From Pelagimonas sp. (GTDB lineage: Bacteria; Pseudomonadota; Alphaproteobacteria; Rhodobacterales; Rhodobacteraceae), in assembly GCA_025210455.1 (NCBI GenBank), contig JAOARQ010000022.1, positions 1-64,000 of the forward strand: DNA of 64,000 bases. Direction: 5' to 3'. The position numbers and the translations under genes were made by a program. The notes beneath the pieces were generated by a model. That model was given only the letters and a program-made list of their open reading frames with translations. It had not been told where the DNA came from and did no database searches. Below are positions 26,114 through 34,707 of this stretch, piece after piece (positions within the stretch are counted from its first letter, which is position 1; each line of letters begins with the position of its first letter).

Positions 26114-26280
26114 GATATTTTTTTCCTTTTTCTGCGCTCTGGAAAATCTGGAAAGTGTTCGTTCTTTCAGAAAATTACCCGGCGAAGCTCTAATTTGATC
26201 GCCTCTTTGACGGGCTGTCGTCAAGGGGCAAGTCATCACTTTGCACCCCTTCAATTGGAAATTTGACCGTGGTGAACGGG

Positions 26281-26319
26281 TTGACACACGGCTTCCTAGT
26301 GAAGTAACCAGTTAGTGCA
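26281..26319 (+). promoter_or_regulatory. Putative promoter and operator half-site of the ABC transporter operon
   Basis: The 334-base gap between the TetR start and the binding-protein gene holds TTGACA at 26281-26286. GTAACCAGTTAG, related to the island palindrome on one side only, begins 17 bases after it and would overlap the -10 region. The other half is degenerate. The remainder up to 26447 is a leader without a recognisable element. Confidence 0.45.
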
Positions 26320-26447
26320 TTAAGCGCAAAGCTGGTCAGTGGGAGGAACAGCATTGCCACCCGCTGAAGGGGGCAAATGCCCGCGAACAGGCAGCCGGTG
26401 AAAACCGAAAGGCGCTATTGGGTAGTTGAATGAAAAGGGAGGATACC

Positions 26448-27554
26448 ATGTCATTCATCAAAAAGTTCATCGAGCAGGAAACGATCAGCCGTCGTAATTT
26501 CCTGCTGGCCTCTGCTTATGGTGTGGGTGGTATCGCTGCCTCCAGCATGATGGGTGGGGTTGCCCGCGCGGCGATTGCAGATCCAACCGTAGCCTGGAGC
26601 TATCGCAACCGTACAAACCCCTATTGGAACGAAATCGTTTCGGGCGGCGAGGCGTTCATCGAATCCCTGGGCAAACCCAAAGAGTTCCTGACTCACCTGA
26701 TCAACGAAGGTTCTTCGGAAAAATCGCTGTCTGACGTCAAGGCGCTGCTGTCGAAAACCAATGGTGAACTGGCCCTGGCGATTGACACCAACGATGCGCC
26801 AAACGCGCGCCCGATTGTCGAAGCTGTAGCCGCAGCCGGTGGCTATGTGTCGACCATCTGGAACAAGACCGACGATCTGCACCCATGGGATTTTGGCGAT
26901 AACTATGTGTCGCACATGACCTGGTCCGACGAAGGCCCGGCAGAGAAAACCGCGCGCATCTTGCTGGATGCCATGGGCGGCAAAGGCGGCGTTGTGCATC
27001 TTGGCGGTATCGCATCAAACAACCCGGCGATTGAACGCCTGCAAGGTCTGAAAAACGCGCTGAAGGACTATCCCGATGTTGAGCTGCTGGCAGCTGAACC
27101 TGCGGATTGGGACACTCAGAAAGCCAATCAGGTGATGTCAGCCTTCCTGACCCGCTATGGTGATGAAATCAAAGGTGTGCACTGTGCGAACGACACCATC
27201 GCGTATGGCGTTCTGGAAGCACTGCGTGCGGAAGGTATCGAAGACATGCCTATCGTATCCTATGATGGCAATCCGCAGGCGGTTCAGCTGGTGGCGGAGA
27301 AGAAGATCCTCGCGACCGTGTTCACCAACCCGCATTGGGGTGGCGGCATCACTGCGGCGCTGGCTTATCACGCGGCCATCGGCACCTTCAAACCGTCAGA
27401 AGAGCCAAACGCACACCGCGAATTCTATGGCCCGGCCGTGTTCGTCACACCGGAAGACGCCGCAGCGTTCAAAGCAAGCTACATCGACAGTGTTCCGCAA
27501 TACGACTGGAATGACTTCTGGGGTCCGACCAACGGCCAGATCATGTACAAGTAA
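26448..27554 (+). CDS. CUT2-family sugar ABC transporter substrate-binding protein, TAT-exported
   Basis: The protein has 368 residues from the ATG at 26448; GGGAGG lies just upstream, and an in-frame ATG at 26430 precedes that site. The N-terminus has a twin-arginine signal (SRRNFLLASAYGVGG, ending in GGVARA). The mature protein is a periplasmic-binding type 1 fold (ribose-binding-like) with NPYWNEIVSGGEAFIESLG at the start and the hinge motif ANDTIAYGVLEALRAEG-x-VSYDGNPQAV. TAT export suggests folding before transport. It delivers a sugar-like or cyclic polyol ligand to the permeases encoded downstream. The ligand cannot be read from sequence. Confidence 0.9.
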   Translation: MSFIKKFIEQETISRRNFLLASAYGVGGIAASSMMGGVARAAIADPTVAWSYRNRTNPYWNEIVSGGEAFIESLGKPKEFLTHLINEGSSEKSLSDVKALLSKTNGELALAIDTNDAPNARPIVEAVAAAGGYVSTIWNKTDDLHPWDFGDNYVSHMTWSDEGPAEKTARILLDAMGGKGGVVHLGGIASNNPAIERLQGLKNALKDYPDVELLAAEPADWDTQKANQVMSAFLTRYGDEIKGVHCANDTIAYGVLEALRAEGIEDMPIVSYDGNPQAVQLVAEKKILATVFTNPHWGGGITAALAYHAAIGTFKPSEEPNAHREFYGPAVFVTPEDAAAFKASYIDSVPQYDWNDFWGPTNGQIMYK

Positions 27555-27561
27555 ACTCCCC

Positions 27562-27591
27562 GATGGGGTGGCGCTGGCCACCCCGTCTTTT
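27562..27591 (+). terminator. Intercistronic hairpin after the binding-protein gene
   Basis: GATGGGGTGGC (27562-27572) pairs with GCCACCCCGTC (27577-27587) around GCTG, followed by TTTT. Such stems after the binding-protein gene commonly cause partial termination or protect the mRNA, keeping the binding protein more abundant than the membrane parts. Confidence 0.75.
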
Positions 27592-27680
27592 CAGGCCGCG
27601 CCGCATCACTGGCGGGCGTGGCCTGTTCTTTATGGCCAGGGGATGGCCAGATAACCAATCACTAGACGGAGTGAGACCAG

Positions 27681-28646
27681 GTGGGCAGTGTGCTGACACG
27701 GGATGTTCTGATAAAATGGGCGCCCTTGATCGTCCTTATTGTGCTGGTGCTGTTTTTCGCAGCCATGGAGCCACGCTTCTTTTCACTGCGCAACTTTGCC
27801 AGGATCGGCATTTCATCCGCACCGGCGCTGATGGTTGCCATCGGGGTGACTTTCATCATCATCATGGGGTCGATTGACCTATCGATGGAAGGCACGGTTT
27901 CGGTATGCGCCGTGGTCTTTGCCTTTGCTTTCATCGCCATGGGCGGAACGCTTGCGTCAATCGCATGGCTTGCGCTGCCGCTGGCTTTGCTGGTGGGGGC
28001 GGCTGTCGGGCTGGTCAACGGGCTGGTGCATGTTCTGCTGAAAATTCCGTCGTTTATGGCGTCGCTGGCGATGGGCTTTGTCGGCACAGGTTTCGCTCTG
28101 CTGCTGACAGGCGGTGACCGGGTTCGGGTGCAGGATGATCTGTTCAGATCCCTGCTGACCGAACGTTGGTTTGGCTTTCCCATCATGTGTTATGTCGCAG
28201 TGGCCTTTCTGCTGATCGCCTGGTTCATCCAGACCCGCACGACACTGGGCCGAAACTTTTATGCTGTTGGCGGTGGCGAAGAGCTGGCCCACGCGTCAGG
28301 CCTGAACGTCAATCGCGTGCGCATTCTGGGGTTCATGCTAGCGGGTGTGTTCTATGCGGTGGGTGCCCTGCTGGCGGTGGGGCGCATCGGGATCGCAGAA
28401 ACCGCGACCGGATCGAACTTTATGTTCGTGTCCATCACCTCGGTTGTGGTTGGCGGTACGGCACTTTGGGGTGGCATCGGTGGTGTCTGGAACACCCTGA
28501 TCGGGGTGCTGATCGTCAATGTGATCAACAACGGAATGGTGGTGATCGGCCTGCCCGGCTACGTGCAAGACGGCGTTCTGGGGGCCTTGGTCATTCTCGC
28601 GGTGGTGCTTTCGACCGACCGTAAATCCGTCACCTTCGTAAAATAA
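27681..28646 (+). CDS. CUT2 sugar ABC transporter permease 1
   Basis: This 321-residue RbsC-like permease starts at a GTG with GGAG about nine bases upstream. It has eight to ten hydrophobic segments, including SIDLSMEGTVSVCAVVFAFAF and the EAA-like loop TRTTLGRNFYAVGGGEELAHASGLNVNRV that contacts the ATPase. It forms the inner-membrane channel with the second permease at 30176. CUT2 systems usually use one permease as a homodimer; two different permeases flanking the ATPase gene suggest a heterodimer. Confidence 0.92.
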   Translation: MGSVLTRDVLIKWAPLIVLIVLVLFFAAMEPRFFSLRNFARIGISSAPALMVAIGVTFIIIMGSIDLSMEGTVSVCAVVFAFAFIAMGGTLASIAWLALPLALLVGAAVGLVNGLVHVLLKIPSFMASLAMGFVGTGFALLLTGGDRVRVQDDLFRSLLTERWFGFPIMCYVAVAFLLIAWFIQTRTTLGRNFYAVGGGEELAHASGLNVNRVRILGFMLAGVFYAVGALLAVGRIGIAETATGSNFMFVSITSVVVGGTALWGGIGGVWNTLIGVLIVNVINNGMVVIGLPGYVQDGVLGALVILAVVLSTDRKSVTFVK

Positions 28647-28656
28647 GGCGCGGGAT

Positions 28657-30165
28657 ATGTACGAACTTCAAAAAGTAGACAAGATCTTTCCGGGTGTACA
28701 CGCGCTGAAAGCGGTGGATTTCAAAATTGGCCGGGGCGAGATCGTAGGCCTTGTCGGTGAAAACGGCGCAGGCAAATCAACCCTGATGAAGGTGATCTAT
28801 GGGGCCTATCAGCCAGATGGTGGCGATATCACCATCGACGGCACAAAGGTGCGCTTTCAGAACCCGCGTCAGGCGATGGACCATGGCATCGGCATGGTGT
28901 TTCAGGAACAGTCGCTGATCACCAATCTGACCGTGATGGAAAACATCTTTCTGGGGTTTGAGCAGCAGTTTGTCAGCTTTGGCGTGATCAACTGGAAAGC
29001 CATGGCCGCTGCTGCGCGCAAACAGCTGGACAAGGTCAAGCTGGATATTGATCCTGCGACCATTACCTCGCAGCTGTCGTTTGCGCAGCGCCAACTGGTT
29101 GAACTTGCCAAGGTCCTGACCCTGGAAGAGCGCATTGATGGCGACCTGGTGATCCTTCTCGATGAACCAACATCTGTTCTGGCCAAAGAGGAAGTCCAGC
29201 TTTTGTTCAGCCTCGTGCGGGAACTGACCAAGCGCGCTTCATTTATCTTTGTCAGCCACCGCATGGATGAGGTGCTGGACCTGTCTGACCGCATCTATGT
29301 GATGAAAGACGGCGAAGTGGTGGATGTGGTCGATCATGACGATGCCGATGTCGATGCGATCCAGCACAAGATGGTGGGCCGCGACGTCGACAAGGAATAC
29401 TACCGCGAGCAAAAGCAAAAGCCCTATCAATCAGATGCGCAATCTCTGGTGTCTTTTGACGGGGTATCGGTTGATGGCCGCTATCGCGATATATCTTTTG
29501 ATCTGCATCCCGGTGAGGTGCTGTGTCTTGTTGGCACCGAGGGCTCTGGCCGCGAAGCCATTCTGAGAACCATCTTTGGTCTGGAAACCCCAACAGCGGG
29601 CGCGGTTGCCATCAAAGGGAAACAGATCCAGTCCTTTACCGCGCAGTCCGGCGTGGGCAGGGGCGTGGGCTATATCCCCCGCGAACGCAAGGTTGAGGGT
29701 ATCGTGGCCGGGATGAATGTGTATGAAAACATGACTCTCAGCCAGATGGGCAACTATGCCAAAGGCGGTGTTCTGCGTATCGGCGAAGAAAAGGCGCTGG
29801 CCCGCAAATGGATCGAGCGTCTGGCGATCAAAACCCCCGATGTCTACAAAGATTGCGGCGGGCTTTCGGGTGGCAACCAGCAAAAGGTTGTTCTGGCCAA
29901 ATGGCGGTCAGCGGGGTCTGACATCATCTTGCTTGATCACCCGACCCGTGGCCTGGATATCGGTGCCAAGGAAGACGTCTATGACATGGTGCGCGAAATG
30001 TCTGACGACGGTGTGGGCATTGTTCTTGTAGCCGACACCCTGGAAGAGGCCATCGGCCTGAGCCACACCATTATCGTGCTCAAAGATGGCGAAGCCCAAA
30101 AGCGCTTTGATTGCAGCCCCGGAGACAAGCCGTCGCTTTATGACCTTGTCCATCACATGATCTGA
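28657..30165 (+). CDS. CUT2 sugar ABC transporter ATPase (two nucleotide-binding domains)
   Basis: This 502-residue RbsA/MglA-like ATPase has two domains. Domain 1: Walker A GENGAGKST, signature LSFAQRQLVELAKVL, Walker B LVILLDEPTS. Domain 2 (from about residue 265): degenerate Walker A GTEGSGREAI, signature LSGGNQQKVVLAKW, Walker B DIILLDHPTRGLD. Degenerate motifs in the second domain are usual for CUT2, but the catalytic Glu is normally kept as LDEPTRG; here it is His (codon CAC), which is odd. Domain 1 should carry the hydrolysis. It sits between the two permease genes with 10-base gaps. Confidence 0.93.
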   Translation: MYELQKVDKIFPGVHALKAVDFKIGRGEIVGLVGENGAGKSTLMKVIYGAYQPDGGDITIDGTKVRFQNPRQAMDHGIGMVFQEQSLITNLTVMENIFLGFEQQFVSFGVINWKAMAAAARKQLDKVKLDIDPATITSQLSFAQRQLVELAKVLTLEERIDGDLVILLDEPTSVLAKEEVQLLFSLVRELTKRASFIFVSHRMDEVLDLSDRIYVMKDGEVVDVVDHDDADVDAIQHKMVGRDVDKEYYREQKQKPYQSDAQSLVSFDGVSVDGRYRDISFDLHPGEVLCLVGTEGSGREAILRTIFGLETPTAGAVAIKGKQIQSFTAQSGVGRGVGYIPRERKVEGIVAGMNVYENMTLSQMGNYAKGGVLRIGEEKALARKWIERLAIKTPDVYKDCGGLSGGNQQKVVLAKWRSAGSDIILLDHPTRGLDIGAKEDVYDMVREMSDDGVGIVLVADTLEEAIGLSHTIIVLKDGEAQKRFDCSPGDKPSLYDLVHHMI

Positions 30166-30175
30166 GGACATTACG

Positions 30176-31141
30176 ATGACTTCCACGACGATGACAGCTG
30201 TAAGCTTTGAGCGGATCAAACCGCATTTGCCCTGGATCACCCTGCTATCGCTTGTTCTGATTGTGGGGATTGCGGATACAAATTTCCTGCGCCCGGCCAA
30301 TCTGATTTCGATGGCGGCGGATATCGTGCCGCTATTCATCATGGCGCTTGGCATGACTTTTGCGATCTATATTGGCGGCATTGATCTGTCGGCGCAATCC
30401 ATCGCCAATATGACCACAGTTATCGCCACACTGGCATTGCCCACCTACGGGATTGGCACGGCGCTGGGCTGTATACTGGCGGGTTTAGCCATGGGGGCGA
30501 TTTCCGGCTATGTGACCACCAAACTCTTGGTGCCTTCGTTCATCTCGACGCTGGCGATCGGCGGCGTGGCCTTTTCAGCGGCGCAATATATGTCAGGGCA
30601 GCGCGCCTTGTTCATGGACGCAACACTGCGTGATGCCACCTTTGGCTGGATGACAGGCGTGACCGCAGGCATTCCGCATGAGATCTTTATCGGCGGTGCG
30701 CTGGTGATTGGCACATGGTTCTTGCAGTCGCGCACCACCTTTGGCCGCGCACTAAAGGCCGTGGGGGCAGGCGAACCTGCCGCAGTCGCTTCGGGCCTGA
30801 ATGTGACCCGCATCAAGATCATGGCCTTTGCAGTTTCCGCAGGATTGGCGGCAGTCGCCGGGCTGCTGTTTTCGGTGAAACTATCGGGGGGATCCCCGAC
30901 GCTGGCGAATGGCTTTTTGCTGCCTGCCATTGTGGCCGTGCTGGTGGGAGGCACCCCACTGACCGGTGGCGTTGGCGGTGTGGTGAACACGCTGATCGGC
31001 ACCTTGATCGTGGCTGTCATCCGCTCTTCAATGCTGTATTTCGAAGTGGATGCCACCAAGCAGCAGATGGTGTTTGGCCTGATCCTGATCGCAGCAATTG
31101 CCCTGACCATCGACCGCACCAAACTGCGGGTGGTGAAATGA
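30176..31141 (+). CDS. CUT2 sugar ABC transporter permease 2
   Basis: This 321-residue second RbsC-like permease has a set of hydrophobic helices beginning PHLPWITLLSLVLIVGIADT, the segment IGGIDLSAQSIANMTTVIATLAL, and the ATPase-contact loop RTTFGRALKAVGAGEPAAVASGLNVTRIK. It is homologous to, but clearly different from, permease 1. Its last four bases overlap the start of the zinc dehydrogenase gene (ATGA), so transporter and catabolic genes are one operon. Confidence 0.92.
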   Translation: MTSTTMTAVSFERIKPHLPWITLLSLVLIVGIADTNFLRPANLISMAADIVPLFIMALGMTFAIYIGGIDLSAQSIANMTTVIATLALPTYGIGTALGCILAGLAMGAISGYVTTKLLVPSFISTLAIGGVAFSAAQYMSGQRALFMDATLRDATFGWMTGVTAGIPHEIFIGGALVIGTWFLQSRTTFGRALKAVGAGEPAAVASGLNVTRIKIMAFAVSAGLAAVAGLLFSVKLSGGSPTLANGFLLPAIVAVLVGGTPLTGGVGGVVNTLIGTLIVAVIRSSMLYFEVDATKQQMVFGLILIAAIALTIDRTKLRVVK

Positions 31142-32181
31142 TCCAGCTCGCCGGTGAAACCATGCGCGCCGCTGTCCTGACCAAGCCCGGCAGCTTTGAG
31201 ATCAAAGATGTGCCGCGGCCTTTGGCAGGGCGCGATGAGGTTCTGGTGCGGATCACGCGCGTGGGCATCTGTGGCACAGATATTCACATCTTCAACGGGC
31301 ACTATGCCGCTGAAAACCTGCCAATGATCCCAGGCCATGAGTTCACCGGCGTGGTGGCCGAACTGGGCGAAGGCGTGACCGGGCTGACCCCAGATCAGCC
31401 CGTTGTTGTTGATATGAATATTGGATGCGGCACCTGTTTCTGGTGCCGTCGCAACGAGATCCTGAACTGCCCGCAGATGCAGCAGATGGGCATCACCATG
31501 GATGGGGCATTTGCGGAATATATCGCCGTTCCAGCACGTCTGGTCATTCCGGCCCCCACTCATGTTCCTGCCGAAGTGCTGGCGCTGACCGAACCGCTTG
31601 CCTGCGTTGTGCGATGCGCGCGCAAGGCCAATATCAGTTTTGGTCAATCTGTTGTGGTGCTGGGTGCTGGGCCGATCGGTAACCTGCATGTTCAGCTGCT
31701 GCGCACGATTGGCGCAGCCCCGATCATCGTCGCCGACCTGTCACAAGAACGCGTGCAAATGGCGCTTGAGGCAGGTGCGGATTTTGGCGCCAGCGACCCA
31801 GACAGTCTTGAAGCCCTTGTTCGTGAGAAAACCGATGGGCGCGGCGCAGATGTGGTGATCGAAAGTGTCGGGCTTTCCGCGCTTTACCAACAGGCCACCC
31901 GATTGATCCGCAAGGGCGGACATATTGCGGCCTTTGGGATCTCTGGCCCTGACGACACGCTTGGCCTGAATATCGTTGAAACGATCTTGCAGGAGAACTC
32001 GGTCAAAGGATCGGTGGCGGGCATGGGGCAGGATATGCATGACGCGCTTACTCTGCTTGCCCACGGGCGCATCGAGACAGGGCTGTTCACCGCTGCATCC
32101 TATGGGCTGGAAGACATTCAGGAGGCGTTTGACACCCTGTCATCACGCCCGGGAGACCTGAAAACACAGATCACTATCTAA
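31138..32181 (+). CDS. Zinc-dependent alcohol/polyol dehydrogenase (sorbitol/threonine dehydrogenase-like)
   Basis: The protein has 347 residues from the overlapping ATG at 31138 (a second ATG at 31162 also fits). It is a medium-chain dehydrogenase. The catalytic zinc ligands are in GICGTDIHIFNG and IPGHEFTG, and the structural zinc cysteines in GCGTCFWCRRNEILNC. The Rossmann motif reads VVVLGAGPIGNLHVQL. It oxidises a secondary alcohol with NAD+. Co-transcription with the sugar-type transporter suggests that it performs the first oxidation of the imported compound. Confidence 0.9.
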   Translation: MIQLAGETMRAAVLTKPGSFEIKDVPRPLAGRDEVLVRITRVGICGTDIHIFNGHYAAENLPMIPGHEFTGVVAELGEGVTGLTPDQPVVVDMNIGCGTCFWCRRNEILNCPQMQQMGITMDGAFAEYIAVPARLVIPAPTHVPAEVLALTEPLACVVRCARKANISFGQSVVVLGAGPIGNLHVQLLRTIGAAPIIVADLSQERVQMALEAGADFGASDPDSLEALVREKTDGRGADVVIESVGLSALYQQATRLIRKGGHIAAFGISGPDDTLGLNIVETILQENSVKGSVAGMGQDMHDALTLLAHGRIETGLFTAASYGLEDIQEAFDTLSSRPGDLKTQITI

Positions 32182-32203
32182 TAGACGAGTCTGGGAGGAC
32201 ACA

Positions 32204-32773
32204 ATGGGGAAGATCCTGATCATCTATGACAGCGAAAGCGACCGTAGATTTACCGCATCCATGGTGCCGCTGGTGCAGGAGGGCATTGAACGCGTGGAAG
32301 GTATGGAGATCCGCGTGCGTCATGTGGATGACGCAGAAACCGAAGATGTATTCTGGGCAGATGGCATAGCAATCGGCTGTCCAACTCATTTTGCCGGGAT
32401 CTCTTGGAAAATGAAAAAATGGTGGGATACCCGTGTGGCCGACATCTGGTTCAAGACAGATGGCAAATTTGCGGTGCCCTTTACATCTGGCGGGTCATTG
32501 GGCGGCGGAGGTGAGCTGACCTGCAATGCCCTCAGCCTAATGATGATGAACATGGGATACTTCGTTTTTGGCATCACTGACTACGTCGCAAAGAAAGAAA
32601 GCCTGCACTATGGCGCAGTGGTCGCAGGAGAACCAAGGGCAGAGCATGCCAAGGAAGCCTGCCGCCGGGCCGGGCAGCGACTGGCTGAATGGGTCGGCTA
32701 CTACATGGACGGACGCAAAGACCTGCATCCGCTTGAAGCAAAGTATCAACGTTTCTGGGAGCTTGCAGACTGA
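32204..32773 (+). CDS. Flavodoxin-fold FMN protein (WrbA/NADPH-quinone reductase-like)
   Basis: This 189-residue protein begins ILIIYDSESDRRFTASMVPLVQEG, the FMN-phosphate loop of flavodoxin-like proteins, though less canonical than SxTGNT. The segments GIAIGCPTHFAGISWKMKKWWDT and VPFTSGGSLGGGGELTCNAL form the isoalloxazine site as in WrbA. WrbA-type enzymes reduce quinones with NAD(P)H by two electrons. In this operon it may reduce a quinone-like or ene-dione intermediate, or only detoxify quinones. It overlaps the following gene by one base (TGATG). Confidence 0.8.
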   Translation: MGKILIIYDSESDRRFTASMVPLVQEGIERVEGMEIRVRHVDDAETEDVFWADGIAIGCPTHFAGISWKMKKWWDTRVADIWFKTDGKFAVPFTSGGSLGGGGELTCNALSLMMMNMGYFVFGITDYVAKKESLHYGAVVAGEPRAEHAKEACRRAGQRLAEWVGYYMDGRKDLHPLEAKYQRFWELAD

Positions 32774-33072
32774 TGTCAAAGATACGTCTCTTGGTGGAAC
32801 TCGATGTGAAGCCCGAACAGGCAGAAGCATTCGCCACAATGTTTCGCGAGGAGTTCATCTCGCGTTCACGCAGCGAACAGGGGTGCGAACAATACGAACT
32901 TTGGCGCGATAGCGAAGACCAAAGCAAAATGACCATCGTCGAAGTCTGGAGCACGCAGGCCGATCTCGACAGGCACCTGGCCCAAGACTGGTTTGCCGTC
33001 TGGGGGCCAAAGCTGGAAGCCATGCAGGCCACTACGCTGGTTTTGCGCAAACTTTCATCCATCGAAGATTAA
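32773..33072 (+). CDS. Antibiotic-biosynthesis-monooxygenase (ABM) domain protein
   Basis: This 99-residue ferredoxin-like alpha/beta-barrel protein of the ABM family has LVELDVKPEQAEAFATMFREEFISRSRSEQGCEQYELWRDSEDQSKMTIVEVWSTQADLDRHLAQD. Members act as small cofactor-free monooxygenases or as dimeric binding proteins for aromatic or quinoid compounds; many have no known activity. Its ATG overlaps the flavodoxin-like stop, so the two are translationally coupled. This suggests a joint step on an oxygen-sensitive intermediate. Confidence 0.85.
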   Translation: MSKIRLLVELDVKPEQAEAFATMFREEFISRSRSEQGCEQYELWRDSEDQSKMTIVEVWSTQADLDRHLAQDWFAVWGPKLEAMQATTLVLRKLSSIED

Positions 33073-33121
33073 GATCTGACGCCCAACCACCGCGTTGGGC
33101 GCATTCAAGACAGAGGACACA

Positions 33122-34624
33122 ATGGACCAATCCAGCCCCATCCTGACCCCACCCAGTGACCCGCGCGACTTTGGCTTTTTCCTTGACGGCGCCTTTGTGC
33201 CAGCGGGCGAGCGCGAGATTTTCGAGCGCAGCTCGCCGGGGCATGGGGTGCCGGTGTCACGGCTGCCACGCTGTACCGGAGCTGATCTGGATGCGGCTGT
33301 TGCCTCGTCACGCAAAGCCTTTGATGATCGCCGCTGGGCCGGGCTTTCGGGGGCAGACCGCGCGGCTGTTCTGCTGAAAGCCGCAGAGTTGATCCGCGAA
33401 CGCAGCGAAGAAATCGCCTATTGGGAAACACTCGAAAACGGCAAGCCGATTTCTCAGGCCAGAGGCGAAGTCGGCGGCTGCGTTGGCATGTTCGAATTTG
33501 CAGCCGGTCTGGCGCGCGGGCTGCATGGCGATAGCTTTAACAACTCTGGTGATGGGGCCATGGGGATCGTCACCCGCGAACCTATTGGGGTGGTCGGGCT
33601 GATCACGCCGTGGAATTTCCCCTTCCTGATCCTGTGCGAACGCGTGCCTTATATTCTGGCCTCGGGCTGCACCATCGTGGCCAAACCTTCTGAGGTGACA
33701 TCGGCCACAACCCTGCTGCTGGCGCAAATCCTCAGCGATGCCGGGTTGCCTGACGGTGTGTTCAATGTGATCACCGGGTCTGGCAGTGTGATCGGCCAGA
33801 AACTGGCGGAACACATGGATGTGGATATGGTGTCTTTCACAGGGTCTACCGCTGTTGGACGGTCCGTGCTGGAAGCATCAGGCAAGAGCAACTTCAAGAA
33901 ACTTGGTCTAGAGCTGGGCGGCAAGAACCCGCAAATCGTCTTTGCCGATGCGGATCTGGATGATGCGGCAGATGGGGTGGCCTTTGGGATCGCCTTTAAT
34001 ACTGGCCAGTGCTGTGTGTCCGGATCGCGGCTTTTGGTTGAGCGCTCTGTCGCCACAGAATTTGCTGAAAAAGTCGCTGAAAAGCTGCGCAAAGTGCGTA
34101 CTGGCGACCCGCTGGATGAAACCACCCAAGCCGGGGCGATCACCACAGATGCTCAAAACCGCACCATCCTGTCTTATATTGCGAAAGGTCAGGAAGAAGG
34201 CGCAACGCTGATTTCGGGTGGCGGCACGCCAGAAATTTCCGGTGGTCAGTATATCGAGCCAACGGTCTTTACCGATGTGACAATGGACATGGCCATCGCA
34301 TCCGAAGAGATCTTTGGCCCGGTGCTCTGCGTTATTCCTTTTGACGATGTCGACGATGCAATCGCGATTGCCAATGACACTGAATATGGTCTTGCCGCTT
34401 CGGTCTGGAGCAAAAACATCGACAAAGCGCTGACTGTGGCCCGCCGGGTGCAAGCCGGGCGTTTTTGGGTGAATACCACTCTGGCAGGCGGGCCAGAGTT
34501 GCCGATTGGGGGGTTCAAAGCCTCTGGTTGGGGGCGCGAAGCGGGTATGCTGGGCGTCGAAGAATACACGCAGGTCAAATCAATCCACATCGAATTTGGC
34601 AAACGCAGCCACTGGATTGAATAA
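33122..34624 (+). CDS. NAD(P)+-dependent aldehyde dehydrogenase
   Basis: The protein has 500 residues from the ATG at 33122 (AGAGGA upstream); an in-frame ATG at 33095 lies in the ribosome-site region. Family motifs: VIGLITPWNFPF-like VVGLITPWNFPFL, KPSEVT, the glutamate in LELGGKNPQIVF, the nucleophilic Cys in FNTGQCCVSGSR, and the late EIFGPVLCVIPF. It is of the betaine/aminobutyraldehyde dehydrogenase style. It oxidises an aldehyde to an acid and pairs naturally with the GMC oxidoreductase that follows. Confidence 0.93.
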   Translation: MDQSSPILTPPSDPRDFGFFLDGAFVPAGEREIFERSSPGHGVPVSRLPRCTGADLDAAVASSRKAFDDRRWAGLSGADRAAVLLKAAELIRERSEEIAYWETLENGKPISQARGEVGGCVGMFEFAAGLARGLHGDSFNNSGDGAMGIVTREPIGVVGLITPWNFPFLILCERVPYILASGCTIVAKPSEVTSATTLLLAQILSDAGLPDGVFNVITGSGSVIGQKLAEHMDVDMVSFTGSTAVGRSVLEASGKSNFKKLGLELGGKNPQIVFADADLDDAADGVAFGIAFNTGQCCVSGSRLLVERSVATEFAEKVAEKLRKVRTGDPLDETTQAGAITTDAQNRTILSYIAKGQEEGATLISGGGTPEISGGQYIEPTVFTDVTMDMAIASEEIFGPVLCVIPFDDVDDAIAIANDTEYGLAASVWSKNIDKALTVARRVQAGRFWVNTTLAGGPELPIGGFKASGWGREAGMLGVEEYTQVKSIHIEFGKRSHWIE

Positions 34625-34707
34625 CGCCACCGGATCAGGTGTGATCCGCTAAAACCAAGTCGCCCTGCCTGACCTGATGCAGGCTGGGCTGACAGAACAT
34701 AAGGCAA

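Noticed and set aside
30715..31137. N-terminal extension of the zinc dehydrogenase frame
   Set aside because: It overlaps permease 2 completely and reads as Arg/Gly-rich noise; the ATG at 31138 overlapping the permease stop is the natural start.
30508..31689. 393-codon open frame on the minus strand
   Set aside because: Antisense to permease 2 and the zinc dehydrogenase; the real genes have full motif sets and overlapping start and stop codons.
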